This document shows positions 1-7,420 of a stretch of DNA of 10,623 nucleotides, piece by piece. The notes under the pieces are model-generated. The model was not told the origin of the DNA and did not search any database. It worked only from the letters and a program-made list of their open reading frames with translations. A program made the translations under genes and the position numbers. The stretch covers positions 1-10,623 of the forward strand of contig DQKQ01000079.1 of NCBI GenBank assembly GCA_015660615.1, read 5' to 3'. The stretch's first letter is position 1; each line of letters begins with the position of its first letter. Source of the stretch: Flavobacteriales bacterium (GTDB taxonomy: Bacteria > Bacteroidota > Bacteroidia > Flavobacteriales_D > Sanyastnellaceae).

Positions 1-657
1 GAATTCCATCATAGAGGCATGATCGTGGGTAGCCATAATAACGCTGCAGCCAGAATCTGTAAGTCCATGCATAAGAGTAAGAATTTCTCTTGTGGTTTCT
101 GGGTCTAGGTTGCCGGTGGGTTCGTCAGCAAGGACGAAATCGGGAGAGTTGAGTAAGGCGCGAGCTATGGCTACACGTTGTTGCTCTCCTCCGGAAAGTT
201 CGTGTGGAAATTTGTAACCTTTGTGTGGTAGGCCTACTGTTTCAAGTACTTCGTCTATTCGGTTTATAATTTCATTTTTCTTAATCCAACCGGTAGCTTT
301 TAACGCAAACCTCAAATTGTCACTCACAGATCTATCTGTAAGTAATCCGAAATCTTGGAATACTATCCCGAGTTTTCGACGCAGTTTGTGCACGTTTCTT
401 CTGTTGAGATTAGATAGGTCAGTATTGCACACTTCACCTGATCCGCTTGTGAGATTAAGATCTCCGTATAGAGCTCTTAAGAGACTGGATTTCCCACTCC
501 CGGTCTTTCCTATCAGATACAGGAACTCACCACGGTCGATCTGAAGGTTGACGCCACTCAGAACTTGGTGTTCTTGATGATTGAGGGAGACATCTTTTAG
601 GATGACTAAGGGTGAGATGGACTCGTTCAAATCAGACATCTTAATCTCGTCTGTCAT
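1..657 (-). CDS. ftsE: Cell-division ABC transporter ATPase FtsE (C-terminus cut by window edge)
   Basis: ATP-binding subunit of the FtsEX complex, which sits at the cytoplasmic face of the inner membrane and drives peptidoglycan hydrolase activation during division. The frame is open for 219 residues from the ATG at 657 to base 1. Visible motifs in order: Walker A GKTGSGKSS (about residues 50-58) followed by LYGDL, Q-loop Q101 in VFQDFGLL, ABC signature LSGGEQQ (154-160), Walker B FVLADEP (174-180), and H-loop H211 in ATHDH. The GKTGSGKSS...LYGDL and VFQDF..L..RSV..NL blocks are those of Bacteroidota FtsE rather than LolD or MacB. Only the last few residues should be missing. The ATG at 657 is one base after the stop of the upstream M16 gene (TAA-G-ATG), suggesting translational coupling; an in-frame ATG at 639 is the alternative. 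FtsX is not visible and may lie elsewhere. Confidence 0.9.
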   Translation of the reverse strand, partial: MTDEIKMSDLNESISPLVILKDVSLNHQEHQVLSGVNLQIDRGEFLYLIGKTGSGKSSLLRALYGDLNLTSGSGEVCNTDLSNLNRRNVHKLRRKLGIVFQDFGLLTDRSVSDNLRFALKATGWIKKNEIINRIDEVLETVGLPHKGYKFPHELSGGEQQRVAIARALLNSPDFVLADEPTGNLDPETTREILTLMHGLTDSGCSVIMATHDHASMMEF

Positions 658-658
658 C

Positions 659-2761
659 TTAGTCGAGTTTAAAGATTGATGTATCGATCTCTGGGTTGAT
701 AGTGATTGAACCTAATCGAGTTGACATTTGTTTATGACCTTCAAGAGTTATAACTTCAATCGGGAATGAAAGTCCTTTTTCGTACTCGATATATTTTTTG
801 TAAGTAGTAGTAGTGGTTGTAGGCCCGTCAGGTCCGTCAATCGTCGATTTCGAAAACGATAGAGTTTCTAGATTAAAGTCGAAATAGCAAGTCAAGTTGA
901 TAGACTCGTCAAGGGAGAATGAAATAACGTGGTACTTAACTCCATTGATTTCTTCTACGCCTTGGAGTTCTGTGGTTATGCCTTTTTCTGATGCGTGAAG
1001 CATAAATATTGGGTCGAGTTCTTCCCACTGAGAGCGAATAAGTTCAGGGCCATCATATATGGATTTAGAACCTATTTTCTCAGTGAAGCCACCTTTATCA
1101 GTGACTACATTAACCTTTATATCATATCCACTCATACTCATGGAGGTCCTTGCGCCGCGCGCTTTTTTATTGTAATTATTCGTTTGAGAAAATTGGAGGT
1201 TCATACCGCCAGGCATTTCCACGGAGCCGTTGCGTTGAACGCCCTTGAGCTTAGAGAATGCTTTTACTCCGCCTAGAGCATCGTAATGGGCGGTTATAAC
1301 GCTATTTGCGGTGACTCCTTCTGCTGCAGGGGACCGTTCTATTAAAGGGCGGCCGTATGCGTCGTAAAGTTCTACTATTCCAGAAGTTGAGAATTGTTTT
1401 AGTGATTCTGTTATCGAGGGGTTTCCTACGCAAGTAATGTTTATTTGGTCTGGGCGGATGTGTCTCTTAGCGACTCTAGATACATCTTCAATAGTAATTT
1501 CTGAGAGTTTTTGAAGGTAGGTAGAGTAATAGTCCTCAGGTAGCTTGTAGCGTTTTATATTAAGAGCAAACAAAGCTGCCGTATTGGGGTATTCTAGCCT
1601 GCGAGCGAAACTGCCGCTCATGTAGTTTTTAGTTACAGCTAGAGAAGCACTGTCTACAAGTTCTATATTGATTCGTTTGATTTCGTAAAGTAATTCTACG
1701 ATTGCGCTATCGGTGACTTCATTTCTTACATCGGCGTAAGCTGTAAACGTACCCACAAGTGGATCATTAGAGAAGCTTGAGCGTGCGCCATAAGTGAAGG
1801 CTTTATCTTCTCGTAGGTTCTGCATCAGTCTTCCCGAGAAAGCTCCTCCTCCAAGAATGCTATTCATCACAGATGCTGCTATAGCATCTTTATGGCCTGG
1901 AGGCATATTTATTATGTGGGTGACCTTTATAGAGGTTTGGACTGCCCCTTCGACAGGAGCAAGACAGACACGAATATTCCTGGGTCTGTCAGGTGAGTCC
2001 CAACGTTGATAAGGTATAGCAGCTCTTTTCCAATTACCAAAATACTTGTTCGCTTTTTCTAAAGCGATGCTTGAATCAATATCTCCTACGACAACTAAGT
2101 AAGCATTGTTAGGGTGGAAATACGTGCTGTGGTAGTCCTGAAAATCCTCTCGGGTGATGGAGCCTAATGTCTCAGCAGTGGTTATCTCACCATAAGGGTG
2201 GTTGTTCGTGAAGTTGATTGTTCGAGTAAGGGCATCAGAGATAGCCGAAGGTGAGCTCTCAGAAGCGAGTAATCCTGAAAGAGCTTGTGTTCTCAGGCGC
2301 TCCCATTCGCTTTCTGGAAAAGAAGGGCTAAGAATAACCTCAGCCATTAAGCTGAGGAATTCATCTGTATGTTTTGTTAGAGAAGAGCCACGGATTCCTT
2401 TAGCGCTAGCGCTTAAAGATGCACCTATGAAATCCACAGCTTCGTCAAGTTCTGCCTTAGATTTTAAAGAAGTGCCAGATTGCATAAGGTCTCCGAAAAG
2501 ATCTATCATCCCGGCTTTATTACCCTCGAATATTGGCTTATGTTCAAGCGATAAAGTCCAACTAACTTTAGGTAGTCTATGATTCTCGACAACAATAAGT
2601 TGGATTCCATTTGCTAACTTATGCATGGTCGATTCACCAAGTTCAATAGTGGGGGCTGGGCCAGCTTCTGGAGCGTGGCTTCTATCGACTTGTGCGAGAG
2701 TTGCAGTAGAAGTTATAGCGAATGATAGTGCGGCTACTAATATGTTTTTTAAAGTCTTCAT
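659..2761 (-). CDS. Secreted M16 peptidase homologue lacking the zinc motif, with C-terminal LolA-like domain
   Basis: Encodes 700 residues. Residues 1-23 (MKTLKNILVAALSFA...LAQ) form a Sec signal peptide, so the protein acts in the periplasm or envelope. Residues about 45-190 are an M16 N-terminal domain and about 195-440 the second M16 domain (VVGDID, then GGGAFSGRLMQNLREDKAFTYG). Where an active member has HxxEH, this one reads GMIDLFGDLM (about 84-93), so no zinc site is possible. R311 and Y324 sit where active pairs carry the substrate-binding Arg/Tyr. After a linker (VELYDAYGRPL, about 463-473), residues about 485-700 look like a LolA/LolB-fold lipoprotein-carrier-type domain ending IDTSIFKLD. 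It follows the catalytic M16 gene by 21 bases, which fits a heteromeric M16B protease in which this is the non-catalytic subunit. The LolA-like call rests on the remembered look of the tail and is less certain than the M16 call. Confidence 0.88.
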   Translation of the reverse strand: MKTLKNILVAALSFAITSTATLAQVDRSHAPEAGPAPTIELGESTMHKLANGIQLIVVENHRLPKVSWTLSLEHKPIFEGNKAGMIDLFGDLMQSGTSLKSKAELDEAVDFIGASLSASAKGIRGSSLTKHTDEFLSLMAEVILSPSFPESEWERLRTQALSGLLASESSPSAISDALTRTINFTNNHPYGEITTAETLGSITREDFQDYHSTYFHPNNAYLVVVGDIDSSIALEKANKYFGNWKRAAIPYQRWDSPDRPRNIRVCLAPVEGAVQTSIKVTHIINMPPGHKDAIAASVMNSILGGGAFSGRLMQNLREDKAFTYGARSSFSNDPLVGTFTAYADVRNEVTDSAIVELLYEIKRINIELVDSASLAVTKNYMSGSFARRLEYPNTAALFALNIKRYKLPEDYYSTYLQKLSEITIEDVSRVAKRHIRPDQINITCVGNPSITESLKQFSTSGIVELYDAYGRPLIERSPAAEGVTANSVITAHYDALGGVKAFSKLKGVQRNGSVEMPGGMNLQFSQTNNYNKKARGARTSMSMSGYDIKVNVVTDKGGFTEKIGSKSIYDGPELIRSQWEELDPIFMLHASEKGITTELQGVEEINGVKYHVISFSLDESINLTCYFDFNLETLSFSKSTIDGPDGPTTTTTTYKKYIEYEKGLSFPIEVITLEGHKQMSTRLGSITINPEIDTSIFKLD

Positions 2762-2782
2762 TTTCTTAGTATTTCTTCGAAC

Positions 2783-4114
2783 TTAGTCTTTGTTATTGTT
2801 GTCCTGGAAAAGGAAATAGATGGTGGCGCGGGCATCCGGTTTGTAGTATGTTTTTGCAGCTCGACGAATGTCTTCAGGGGTGACAGCTAAGTATCGATCT
2901 ATTTCGGTGTTTATGAGATTCGCATCGCCGTAGTAAGTGTGATAGTTTGCAAGCTCCTCTGCGATTCCTGCCATTGTAGTGTTTGATGAGACGAACTGAG
3001 TCTCGATTTGGTTTTTAAGTTTCTGGAGCTCTCTCTCGGAAATAAGGTCTTTCTTCATGTTTTCAATCTCCTCATTCATCGCCTCTTCAACCTCTAATGG
3101 ATCTACTCCCATATTAACCATTGCAAACGCAAATGTTATTCCTGGATCTTCTAAACCAAAGCTGAATGCACCACAATAAAGAGCCAATTGCTTTTCGTCG
3201 ACAACAGCTTTGTTGAGTCTGCTAGAAGCACCACCTGAGAGAACTTGATTAAGTAAATCTACTGCGTAGTAGTCTGGGGTGCCTTGAGCTGGGATGGGGT
3301 AGGCTTGGATAACTACTGGGAGACGATCTTTTCCGTAAACTACACTTCTGCGCTCCTCTGTTCTTGTGGGTTCTATCTCGGTAGGACGCGGAATAGACCT
3401 CTTACCCTTTGGAATTCCAGAAAAGTATTTGCTTACAAGAGCCTTAGCTTCATCTGTATTAAGATCGCCAGCGATACTTAGTGTGGCATTATTAGGGACA
3501 TAGAATGTCTCGTAGAACTCCATAAAGTCCTCGTGAGTTGCAGCGTCTAAATGGTCCATAGATCCAATTGGAGTCCACTGATATGGGTGTACGTCATAGC
3601 AGGCGTCCATAGTTTCTGCGATCATTGAGCCGTAGGGTTGGTTATCCACTCTTTGGCGTTTTTCTTCTTTAACGACTTCATTTTGAGTGTCGATTCCTAT
3701 CTGCTGAATCTTCGCGTGAAGCATTCTTTCAGATTCTAACCAAAGCCCTAGTTCGAGTTGATTAGACGGTAGCAACTCGTAATAAAATGTGCGGTCTTGT
3801 GATGTGTTAGCGTTAAGAACTCCACCAGCATTTTCTACATAGTGGTCGAACTCCCCTCGTTCTATGTTTTCCGAACCTTCAAAAAGAAGATGCTCGAAAA
3901 AATGAGCCATTCCAGTTTTCGAAGGATCTTCATTTTTAGATCCCACATGATACATCACTGTAACGGCAACTATGGGAGTGGAATGATCCTCATGAAGAAT
4001 TACGTGGAGACCGTTATCGAGGTCGAATTCGGTGAAGTCGATCGAGCTAGCAGTTTGGCCTAAAAGAACAGGCTGCATGGCCAAAGTCGTTAAACAAGTG
4101 AGCAGAAATTTCAT
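2783..4114 (-). CDS. Secreted zinc protease of the M16 family (catalytic subunit)
   Basis: Encodes 443 residues from the ATG at 4114. The open frame extends to a TTG at 4144, but only the inner ATG yields a clean signal peptide (MKFLLTCLTTLAMQPVLLGQ), so I use it. The M16 N-terminal domain covers about residues 25-170: the inverted zinc motif HFFEH gives H71, E74 and H75, with the third ligand in VVKEEKR (E151, 76 residues on, in the usual range). The second domain follows (SIAGDLN near 212-217, GGASSRLNKAVVDEK near 293-307), with R298 and Y312 as candidates for the substrate-binding Arg/Tyr. The inferred job is cleavage of peptides or misfolded proteins in the periplasm. It is the first gene of a leftward run of M16, inactive M16-LolA and ftsE. 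Bacterial M16B enzymes are often encoded as such active/inactive pairs; the true substrate is unknown. Confidence 0.92.
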   Translation of the reverse strand: MKFLLTCLTTLAMQPVLLGQTASSIDFTEFDLDNGLHVILHEDHSTPIVAVTVMYHVGSKNEDPSKTGMAHFFEHLLFEGSENIERGEFDHYVENAGGVLNANTSQDRTFYYELLPSNQLELGLWLESERMLHAKIQQIGIDTQNEVVKEEKRQRVDNQPYGSMIAETMDACYDVHPYQWTPIGSMDHLDAATHEDFMEFYETFYVPNNATLSIAGDLNTDEAKALVSKYFSGIPKGKRSIPRPTEIEPTRTEERRSVVYGKDRLPVVIQAYPIPAQGTPDYYAVDLLNQVLSGGASSRLNKAVVDEKQLALYCGAFSFGLEDPGITFAFAMVNMGVDPLEVEEAMNEEIENMKKDLISERELQKLKNQIETQFVSSNTTMAGIAEELANYHTYYGDANLINTEIDRYLAVTPEDIRRAAKTYYKPDARATIYFLFQDNNNKD

Positions 4115-4174
4115 GTATATAACTGTTGAATAATAGTGAGCCAAGTTAACACGAACCGGCGGTATCTTGCCGAT
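4115..4174. promoter_or_regulatory. Divergent promoter region between the M16 operon and hutH
   Basis: Only about 60 bases separate the two preferred ATG codons (4114 leftward, 4175 rightward), so both promoters must lie here or overlap the genes. Bacteroidota sigma factor uses a -7 box TAnnTTTG. The leftward strand shows TAACTTGG at 4148-4141 (one mismatch), which would give a leader of roughly 20 bases before 4114. The rightward strand shows TATCTTGC at 4163-4170 (two mismatches), which would fit a start at the ATG at 4193 better than 4175. No convincing -33 TTG is properly spaced for either box, so these are weak candidates. No Shine-Dalgarno sequence is seen before either gene, as is usual in this phylum. 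Confidence 0.35.
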
Positions 4175-5713
4175 ATGAAAGCGGATAATTTTATGGTGGA
4201 TTCCAAGTGGTGGACGCTAGAGGATGTATATGACCGTTTGCCTAATTTTGATTCGGGTGAATTCATATCTGACATGTCACCAGATGTGAAGGAAAGAGTG
4301 GAGAAATGCCATGCTTATTTAGCGGATAGAATTGCTAAAAAAAATGTACCTTTATATGGTGTGAATACGGGATTTGGGTCACTCGCTAACACTCGTATTC
4401 CAGATGATAAACTCTCGGAACTGCAGTATAAAATCCTCATTTCCCATGCTTGCGGAGTAGGTGATGATGTCCCAGATTTTATCGTGAGGATGATGCTTCT
4501 TCTTAAAGCCAAGGCTTTAGGCCAAGGTTATTCAGCTGTCAATCCACTAACTATTGAAAGGCTGTTAGATTTTCTTGACAGTGACGTTATTCCTATCGTT
4601 CCATGTCAGGGTTCGCTTGGAGCTTCTGGCGATCTAGCTCCACTTTCTCACCTTGTGATTCCTATGATAGGTGAGGGGGAGGTGAGTATTCGTGGGGGAG
4701 AGGCAGTTCACGCTTCAGAGGCCTTAAAAGAATTCGGCTGGAAGAAATTACTTCTTGGGCCTAAAGAAGGTCTTGCGCTTATTAATGGAACCCAACTTAT
4801 GCTCAGCTATGGCGTGGCTTCTATGTTGCGTATAGATAATCTTATGGAGTGGGCTAACGCTATTGGAGCTTGGTCTTTAGAGTCATGGAGTGGCCTAGAG
4901 TCGCCATTTGACCACGATCTTCATAGAGTCAGAAATCAGGAGGGAGCTATGGATGTAGCTGCTTCTGTAAGAGATTGGATAGACGGCTCTGAAAAAATGA
5001 AATCTCCTAGAACTCATGTTCAAGACCCGTATTCTTTCAGATGCATCCCTCAAGTTCATGGAGCTTCCTTTGATGTTTTTATAGAGACAAGAGATTTATT
5101 CGAGAATGAGATAAATGCTGTAACAGATAACCCACTCGTTTTCCCAGACGAAGACAAGGTTGTTTCGGGTGGAAATTTTCACGGTCAACCTTTAGCGCTT
5201 GCCCTCGACAGACTTACGCTTGCCGTTCATGAGATAGCTTCTATTTCAGAGCGCAGGGTTTTCAAGCTTATGAGTGGTACTCGTAATTTACCGGCTTTTC
5301 TTGCGAAAGATCCCGGCCTTAACTCTGGCTTAATGATCGTCCAATACACTGCAGCCAGCCTTGTTTCTCTCAACAAACAACTCACTACTCCTAGTTCTGC
5401 TGATAACGCAGACAGTTCTAACGGGCAAGAGGATCATGTAAGTATGGGGGCGAATGCGGCGCTTAAACTTTGGCAAGTAATAGAACAAGCTGAGCAGGTG
5501 CTCGCTATTGAGGCGCTTTGTGCGGCTCAAGCTTCAGACTTAGGTCATCTTGCAGGCTTAGGTAAAATGTCTCCGAAACTTCAAAAGCTTCAAGATGCCT
5601 TTAGAGCTGAGCTACCTTTCTTAGAAGAGGACGCCTATATGTCCCCATTTATTGAAAGCGCTCACGATTTCATCGCATTAAACTCTCCCGTAGAACTTTC
5701 TTTATGCCATTAA
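4175..5713 (+). CDS. hutH: Histidine ammonia-lyase (MIO-dependent aromatic amino acid lyase)
   Basis: Cytoplasmic enzyme removing ammonia from L-histidine to give urocanate. Encodes 512 residues from the ATG at 4175; the frame extends to a GTG at 4136, and the ATG at 4193 (506 residues) is also possible. The self-forming MIO cofactor triad is A150-S151-G152 in GSLGASGDLAPLSH. Other family residues are in place: Y61 (YGVNTGFG), S90-H91 (SHACGVG), N204 (INGTQ), Y286 and R289 (QDPYSFR), F335 (GGNFHG) and E419 (NGQEDHVSMG). The Glu in QEDHVSMG matches histidine lyases, whereas tyrosine and phenylalanine lyases have Gln there as I recall, so histidine is the favoured substrate. Length is normal for HutH. 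No hutU, hutI or hutG is adjacent; instead a membrane methyltransferase overlaps its 3' end by 10 bases. A tyrosine or other aromatic substrate is not excluded. Confidence 0.85.
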   Translation: MKADNFMVDSKWWTLEDVYDRLPNFDSGEFISDMSPDVKERVEKCHAYLADRIAKKNVPLYGVNTGFGSLANTRIPDDKLSELQYKILISHACGVGDDVPDFIVRMMLLLKAKALGQGYSAVNPLTIERLLDFLDSDVIPIVPCQGSLGASGDLAPLSHLVIPMIGEGEVSIRGGEAVHASEALKEFGWKKLLLGPKEGLALINGTQLMLSYGVASMLRIDNLMEWANAIGAWSLESWSGLESPFDHDLHRVRNQEGAMDVAASVRDWIDGSEKMKSPRTHVQDPYSFRCIPQVHGASFDVFIETRDLFENEINAVTDNPLVFPDEDKVVSGGNFHGQPLALALDRLTLAVHEIASISERRVFKLMSGTRNLPAFLAKDPGLNSGLMIVQYTAASLVSLNKQLTTPSSADNADSSNGQEDHVSMGANAALKLWQVIEQAEQVLAIEALCAAQASDLGHLAGLGKMSPKLQKLQDAFRAELPFLEEDAYMSPFIESAHDFIALNSPVELSLCH

Positions 5714-6474
5714 TTGAAGATATGGAGCGCACAGGCGGTTGGCTTTTCCGCTGGCGCAGTTTCCTTCCAGCTTTCCTCGTCCCGATTGCGTTATACGTAG
5801 CTTTTATTGATGACAATTCCCCTGCTTTTAACGATCCTAGTTGGCTAGCAACCTGCCTTGGAGTTGGCATTTTAGGATTAGTCATACGCTCCTTTACCAT
5901 AGCCTATGTACCCAAGGGGACTTCTGGACGCAACACCTCTGAAGGTCAAGTAGCTCTCACTCTTAATTCAACGGGGATGTACGGTTATATGCGTCACCCA
6001 CTTTATACAGGCAATTATTTTATGTGGCTGGGAATAGTTATGCTTACAGGTAATTTGTTTTTCACAATAGTTGTGTCTGTTGCTTTCTGGGTGTACTATA
6101 CTCTGATTGCGATGACTGAGGAAAGATATTTGAGAGGCAAATTTGGTCAAGAGTATTTAGATTGGGCTTCAGGCACCCCCGCCTTTCTCCCGCGAACTCT
6201 AAAGTGGCTCTCTCCTGGTGTATTCTTCTCTTTCAGAAATGTTCTTAAGCGAGAATACAACGGAGCTTATGCTATGATTCTTTCTTTCTCGGCTATTGAT
6301 TTGGTACACTCATTAAGAGAAGGTTTTTCTTCTGATCTACAATTTAAAGAAGCCCTCATACTCAGCCCATTTATGCAGTATCTACTTCTTATCAGTACTT
6401 GTGTATTCCTTGGATTGCGTTTTGTTAAAAAGCGCACTAAATTGTTAGATGTTGAAGGACGAGAATACACATAG
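5704..6474 (+). CDS. Integral-membrane methyltransferase of the ICMT/PEMT-like family
   Basis: Encodes 256 residues, rich in hydrophobic helices (about 19-35, 47-67, 103-137 as two, 186-202 and 222-240). The family core is GMYGYMRHPLYTGNYFMWLG (91-110, RHP at 97-99) followed by TEERYLRGKFGQEYLDW (138-154), the S-adenosylmethionine-binding signature shared by isoprenylcysteine carboxyl methyltransferases and phospholipid N-methyltransferases. It therefore probably methylates a membrane lipid or lipid-linked acceptor at the inner membrane; bacteria generally lack prenylated proteins, so the literal ICMT activity is unlikely. After the core comes an extra tail of about 90 residues with one or two further membrane segments and a basic end (FVKKRTK), longer than the minimal family. 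The ATG at 5704 lies within the last codons of the ammonia-lyase gene (10-base overlap), implying co-translation; the ATG at 5722 is an alternative start. The substrate cannot be read from the sequence. Confidence 0.8.
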   Translation: MPLIEDMERTGGWLFRWRSFLPAFLVPIALYVAFIDDNSPAFNDPSWLATCLGVGILGLVIRSFTIAYVPKGTSGRNTSEGQVALTLNSTGMYGYMRHPLYTGNYFMWLGIVMLTGNLFFTIVVSVAFWVYYTLIAMTEERYLRGKFGQEYLDWASGTPAFLPRTLKWLSPGVFFSFRNVLKREYNGAYAMILSFSAIDLVHSLREGFSSDLQFKEALILSPFMQYLLLISTCVFLGLRFVKKRTKLLDVEGREYT

Positions 6475-6519
6475 AGACTACTACTTTTAATGGCAATAAA
6501 GTTCACGCTTGAAGAGTAT

Positions 6520-6531
6520 AGGAAATTTCCT
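6520..6531. repeat. Perfect 12-base palindrome between convergent genes
   Basis: AGGAAATTTCCT is a perfect self-complementary 12-mer in the 63-base gap between the stop of the methyltransferase gene and the stop of the SDR gene. It has no loop and no following T-run on either strand, so it is a poor intrinsic terminator. It could be a protein-binding site or chance. Nothing else in the 6475-6537 gap looks like a terminator. Confidence 0.35.
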
Positions 6532-6537
6532 CCTCGC

Positions 6538-7347
6538 TTAAGTTACAGCTACTTTACGCATAATTCTGCGTAATAGCCCAGGGAAGAACTTCTTTAAGTA
6601 AATGGCTATTAGCTCGGATTTACCTATAAATATTTCAGGTTTACGTTTCTCTACCCCTTTTACGAGTCTCTTAGCGCATTGAAGTGGAGTCATCCCAGAG
6701 CCTGTCTTAACATCCATTGTCCCCTGTTTGCTCCCATCTCCTGTCAATGCGTTGAGCGACAGATCTGTAGCTATGAATCCAGGACAAACCATGGTGATTC
6801 CTATCCCATCTTTATAATGTTCTGCCCTCAAAGCTTCGAAGAATCCGTGAAGAGCGTGTTTAGCACCACAATATCCAGATCTCAGAGGGGAAGAGAAAAT
6901 CCCCATCAAGCTTGTCACTACAACAAATTGTCCGGCCTGTCTTTTTACAAAGTAGGGCAGGAGGGACTTAGTTAACGCTATGGTGCCGAAATAGTCAATC
7001 TCCATAATGCGCCTATCTACCTCAAGCGAAGTTTCAATCGCTAAAGATCGTTGGCTTATACCGCCACAGTGAATCATAATATCGACAGTTTCTACTTCGC
7101 TCAACACTCTTTTCACGACCCCATCAAGGGAGTCTGAGATTTCTAGATCTAAAGGTGCTATAACAAAAGTCTTCTCACATTGAAGCTTGAGGCGATACGA
7201 TAAATCATAAGCCACTTTCTCAAGCGCATCCTCTCTGCGAGATGATAAAATAACCCGTGCCCCCATAGCAGCATAGACTTCTGCACAAGCGAGGCCTATT
7301 CCGCTACTTGCTCCAGTAATCCAAACCGTGCCAGGAGTTTTACTCAT
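6538..7347 (-). CDS. Short-chain dehydrogenase/reductase (classical SDR)
   Basis: NAD(P)-dependent oxidoreductase of 269 residues, cytoplasmic or membrane-associated. The Rossmann fold opens at VWITGASSGIG (8-18), with SSRRED (35-40) at the cofactor-selecting loop; the Arg pair suggests NADPH. The catalytic Ser is S146 (VVTSLMG), followed by Y159 and K163 in YCGAK, and CPGFIATDL (188-196) is the PG motif. Two usual residues differ: the NNAG motif reads HCGG (93-96), and the tetrad Asn reads Asp (D118 in MEIDYFG). The pattern GISQRS...RRIMEIDYFGTIALTKSLLP resembles the DHRS7/RetSDR-like SDRs common in Bacteroidota. The C-terminus is basic and partly hydrophobic (AIYLKKFFPGLLRRIMRK), which could hold it to a membrane. 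It lies 73 bases downstream of gyrB on the same strand with no clear terminator between, so it may be reached by gyrB transcripts. The substrate is unknown. Confidence 0.88.
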   Translation of the reverse strand: MSKTPGTVWITGASSGIGLACAEVYAAMGARVILSSRREDALEKVAYDLSYRLKLQCEKTFVIAPLDLEISDSLDGVVKRVLSEVETVDIMIHCGGISQRSLAIETSLEVDRRIMEIDYFGTIALTKSLLPYFVKRQAGQFVVVTSLMGIFSSPLRSGYCGAKHALHGFFEALRAEHYKDGIGITMVCPGFIATDLSLNALTGDGSKQGTMDVKTGSGMTPLQCAKRLVKGVEKRKPEIFIGKSELIAIYLKKFFPGLLRRIMRKVAVT

Positions 7348-7388
7348 TTGTGAACTCTTATTTTACTTTCCCTATGATTCGACCTTAT

Positions 7389-7412
7389 CCTAGGCCTTAG
7401 GTAGACCCTAGG
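7389..7412. repeat. Cluster of three CCTAGG-type motifs between gyrB and the SDR gene
   Basis: CCTAGG (7389-7394), CCTTAGG (7395-7401) and CCTAGG again (7407-7412) lie in the 73-base gap downstream of gyrB. The outer copies can pair as a 6-base stem with a 12-base loop. No T-run follows on the gyrB-coding strand, so a strong intrinsic terminator is unlikely. A weak attenuator, an mRNA-processing structure or a binding site are possible; chance is not excluded. Confidence 0.35.
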
Positions 7413-7420
7413 TTTAGATT

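Noticed and set aside
221..544. Open frame on the + strand antisense to ftsE
   Set aside because: It lies wholly opposite a gene with complete ABC ATPase motifs, and its translation is low-complexity Ser/Leu/Arg without any recognisable domain.
2202..2582. Open frame on the + strand antisense to the inactive M16 gene
   Set aside because: It is the complement of conserved M16 sequence and shows no motif or start signal of its own.
4115..4144. Longer N-terminus for the catalytic M16 protease, starting at TTG 4144
   Set aside because: It would place ten extra residues before a good signal peptide that starts at the ATG at 4114, and TTG is a rare start.
4136..4174. Longer N-terminus for the histidine ammonia-lyase, starting at GTG 4136
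   Set aside because: It adds 13 residues outside the usual family length and would run through the divergent promoter region; the ATG at 4175 or 4193 is preferred.
6520..6531. Palindrome AGGAAATTTCCT as a bidirectional terminator for the convergent genes
   Set aside because: It has no loop and no T-run; listed only as a palindrome.
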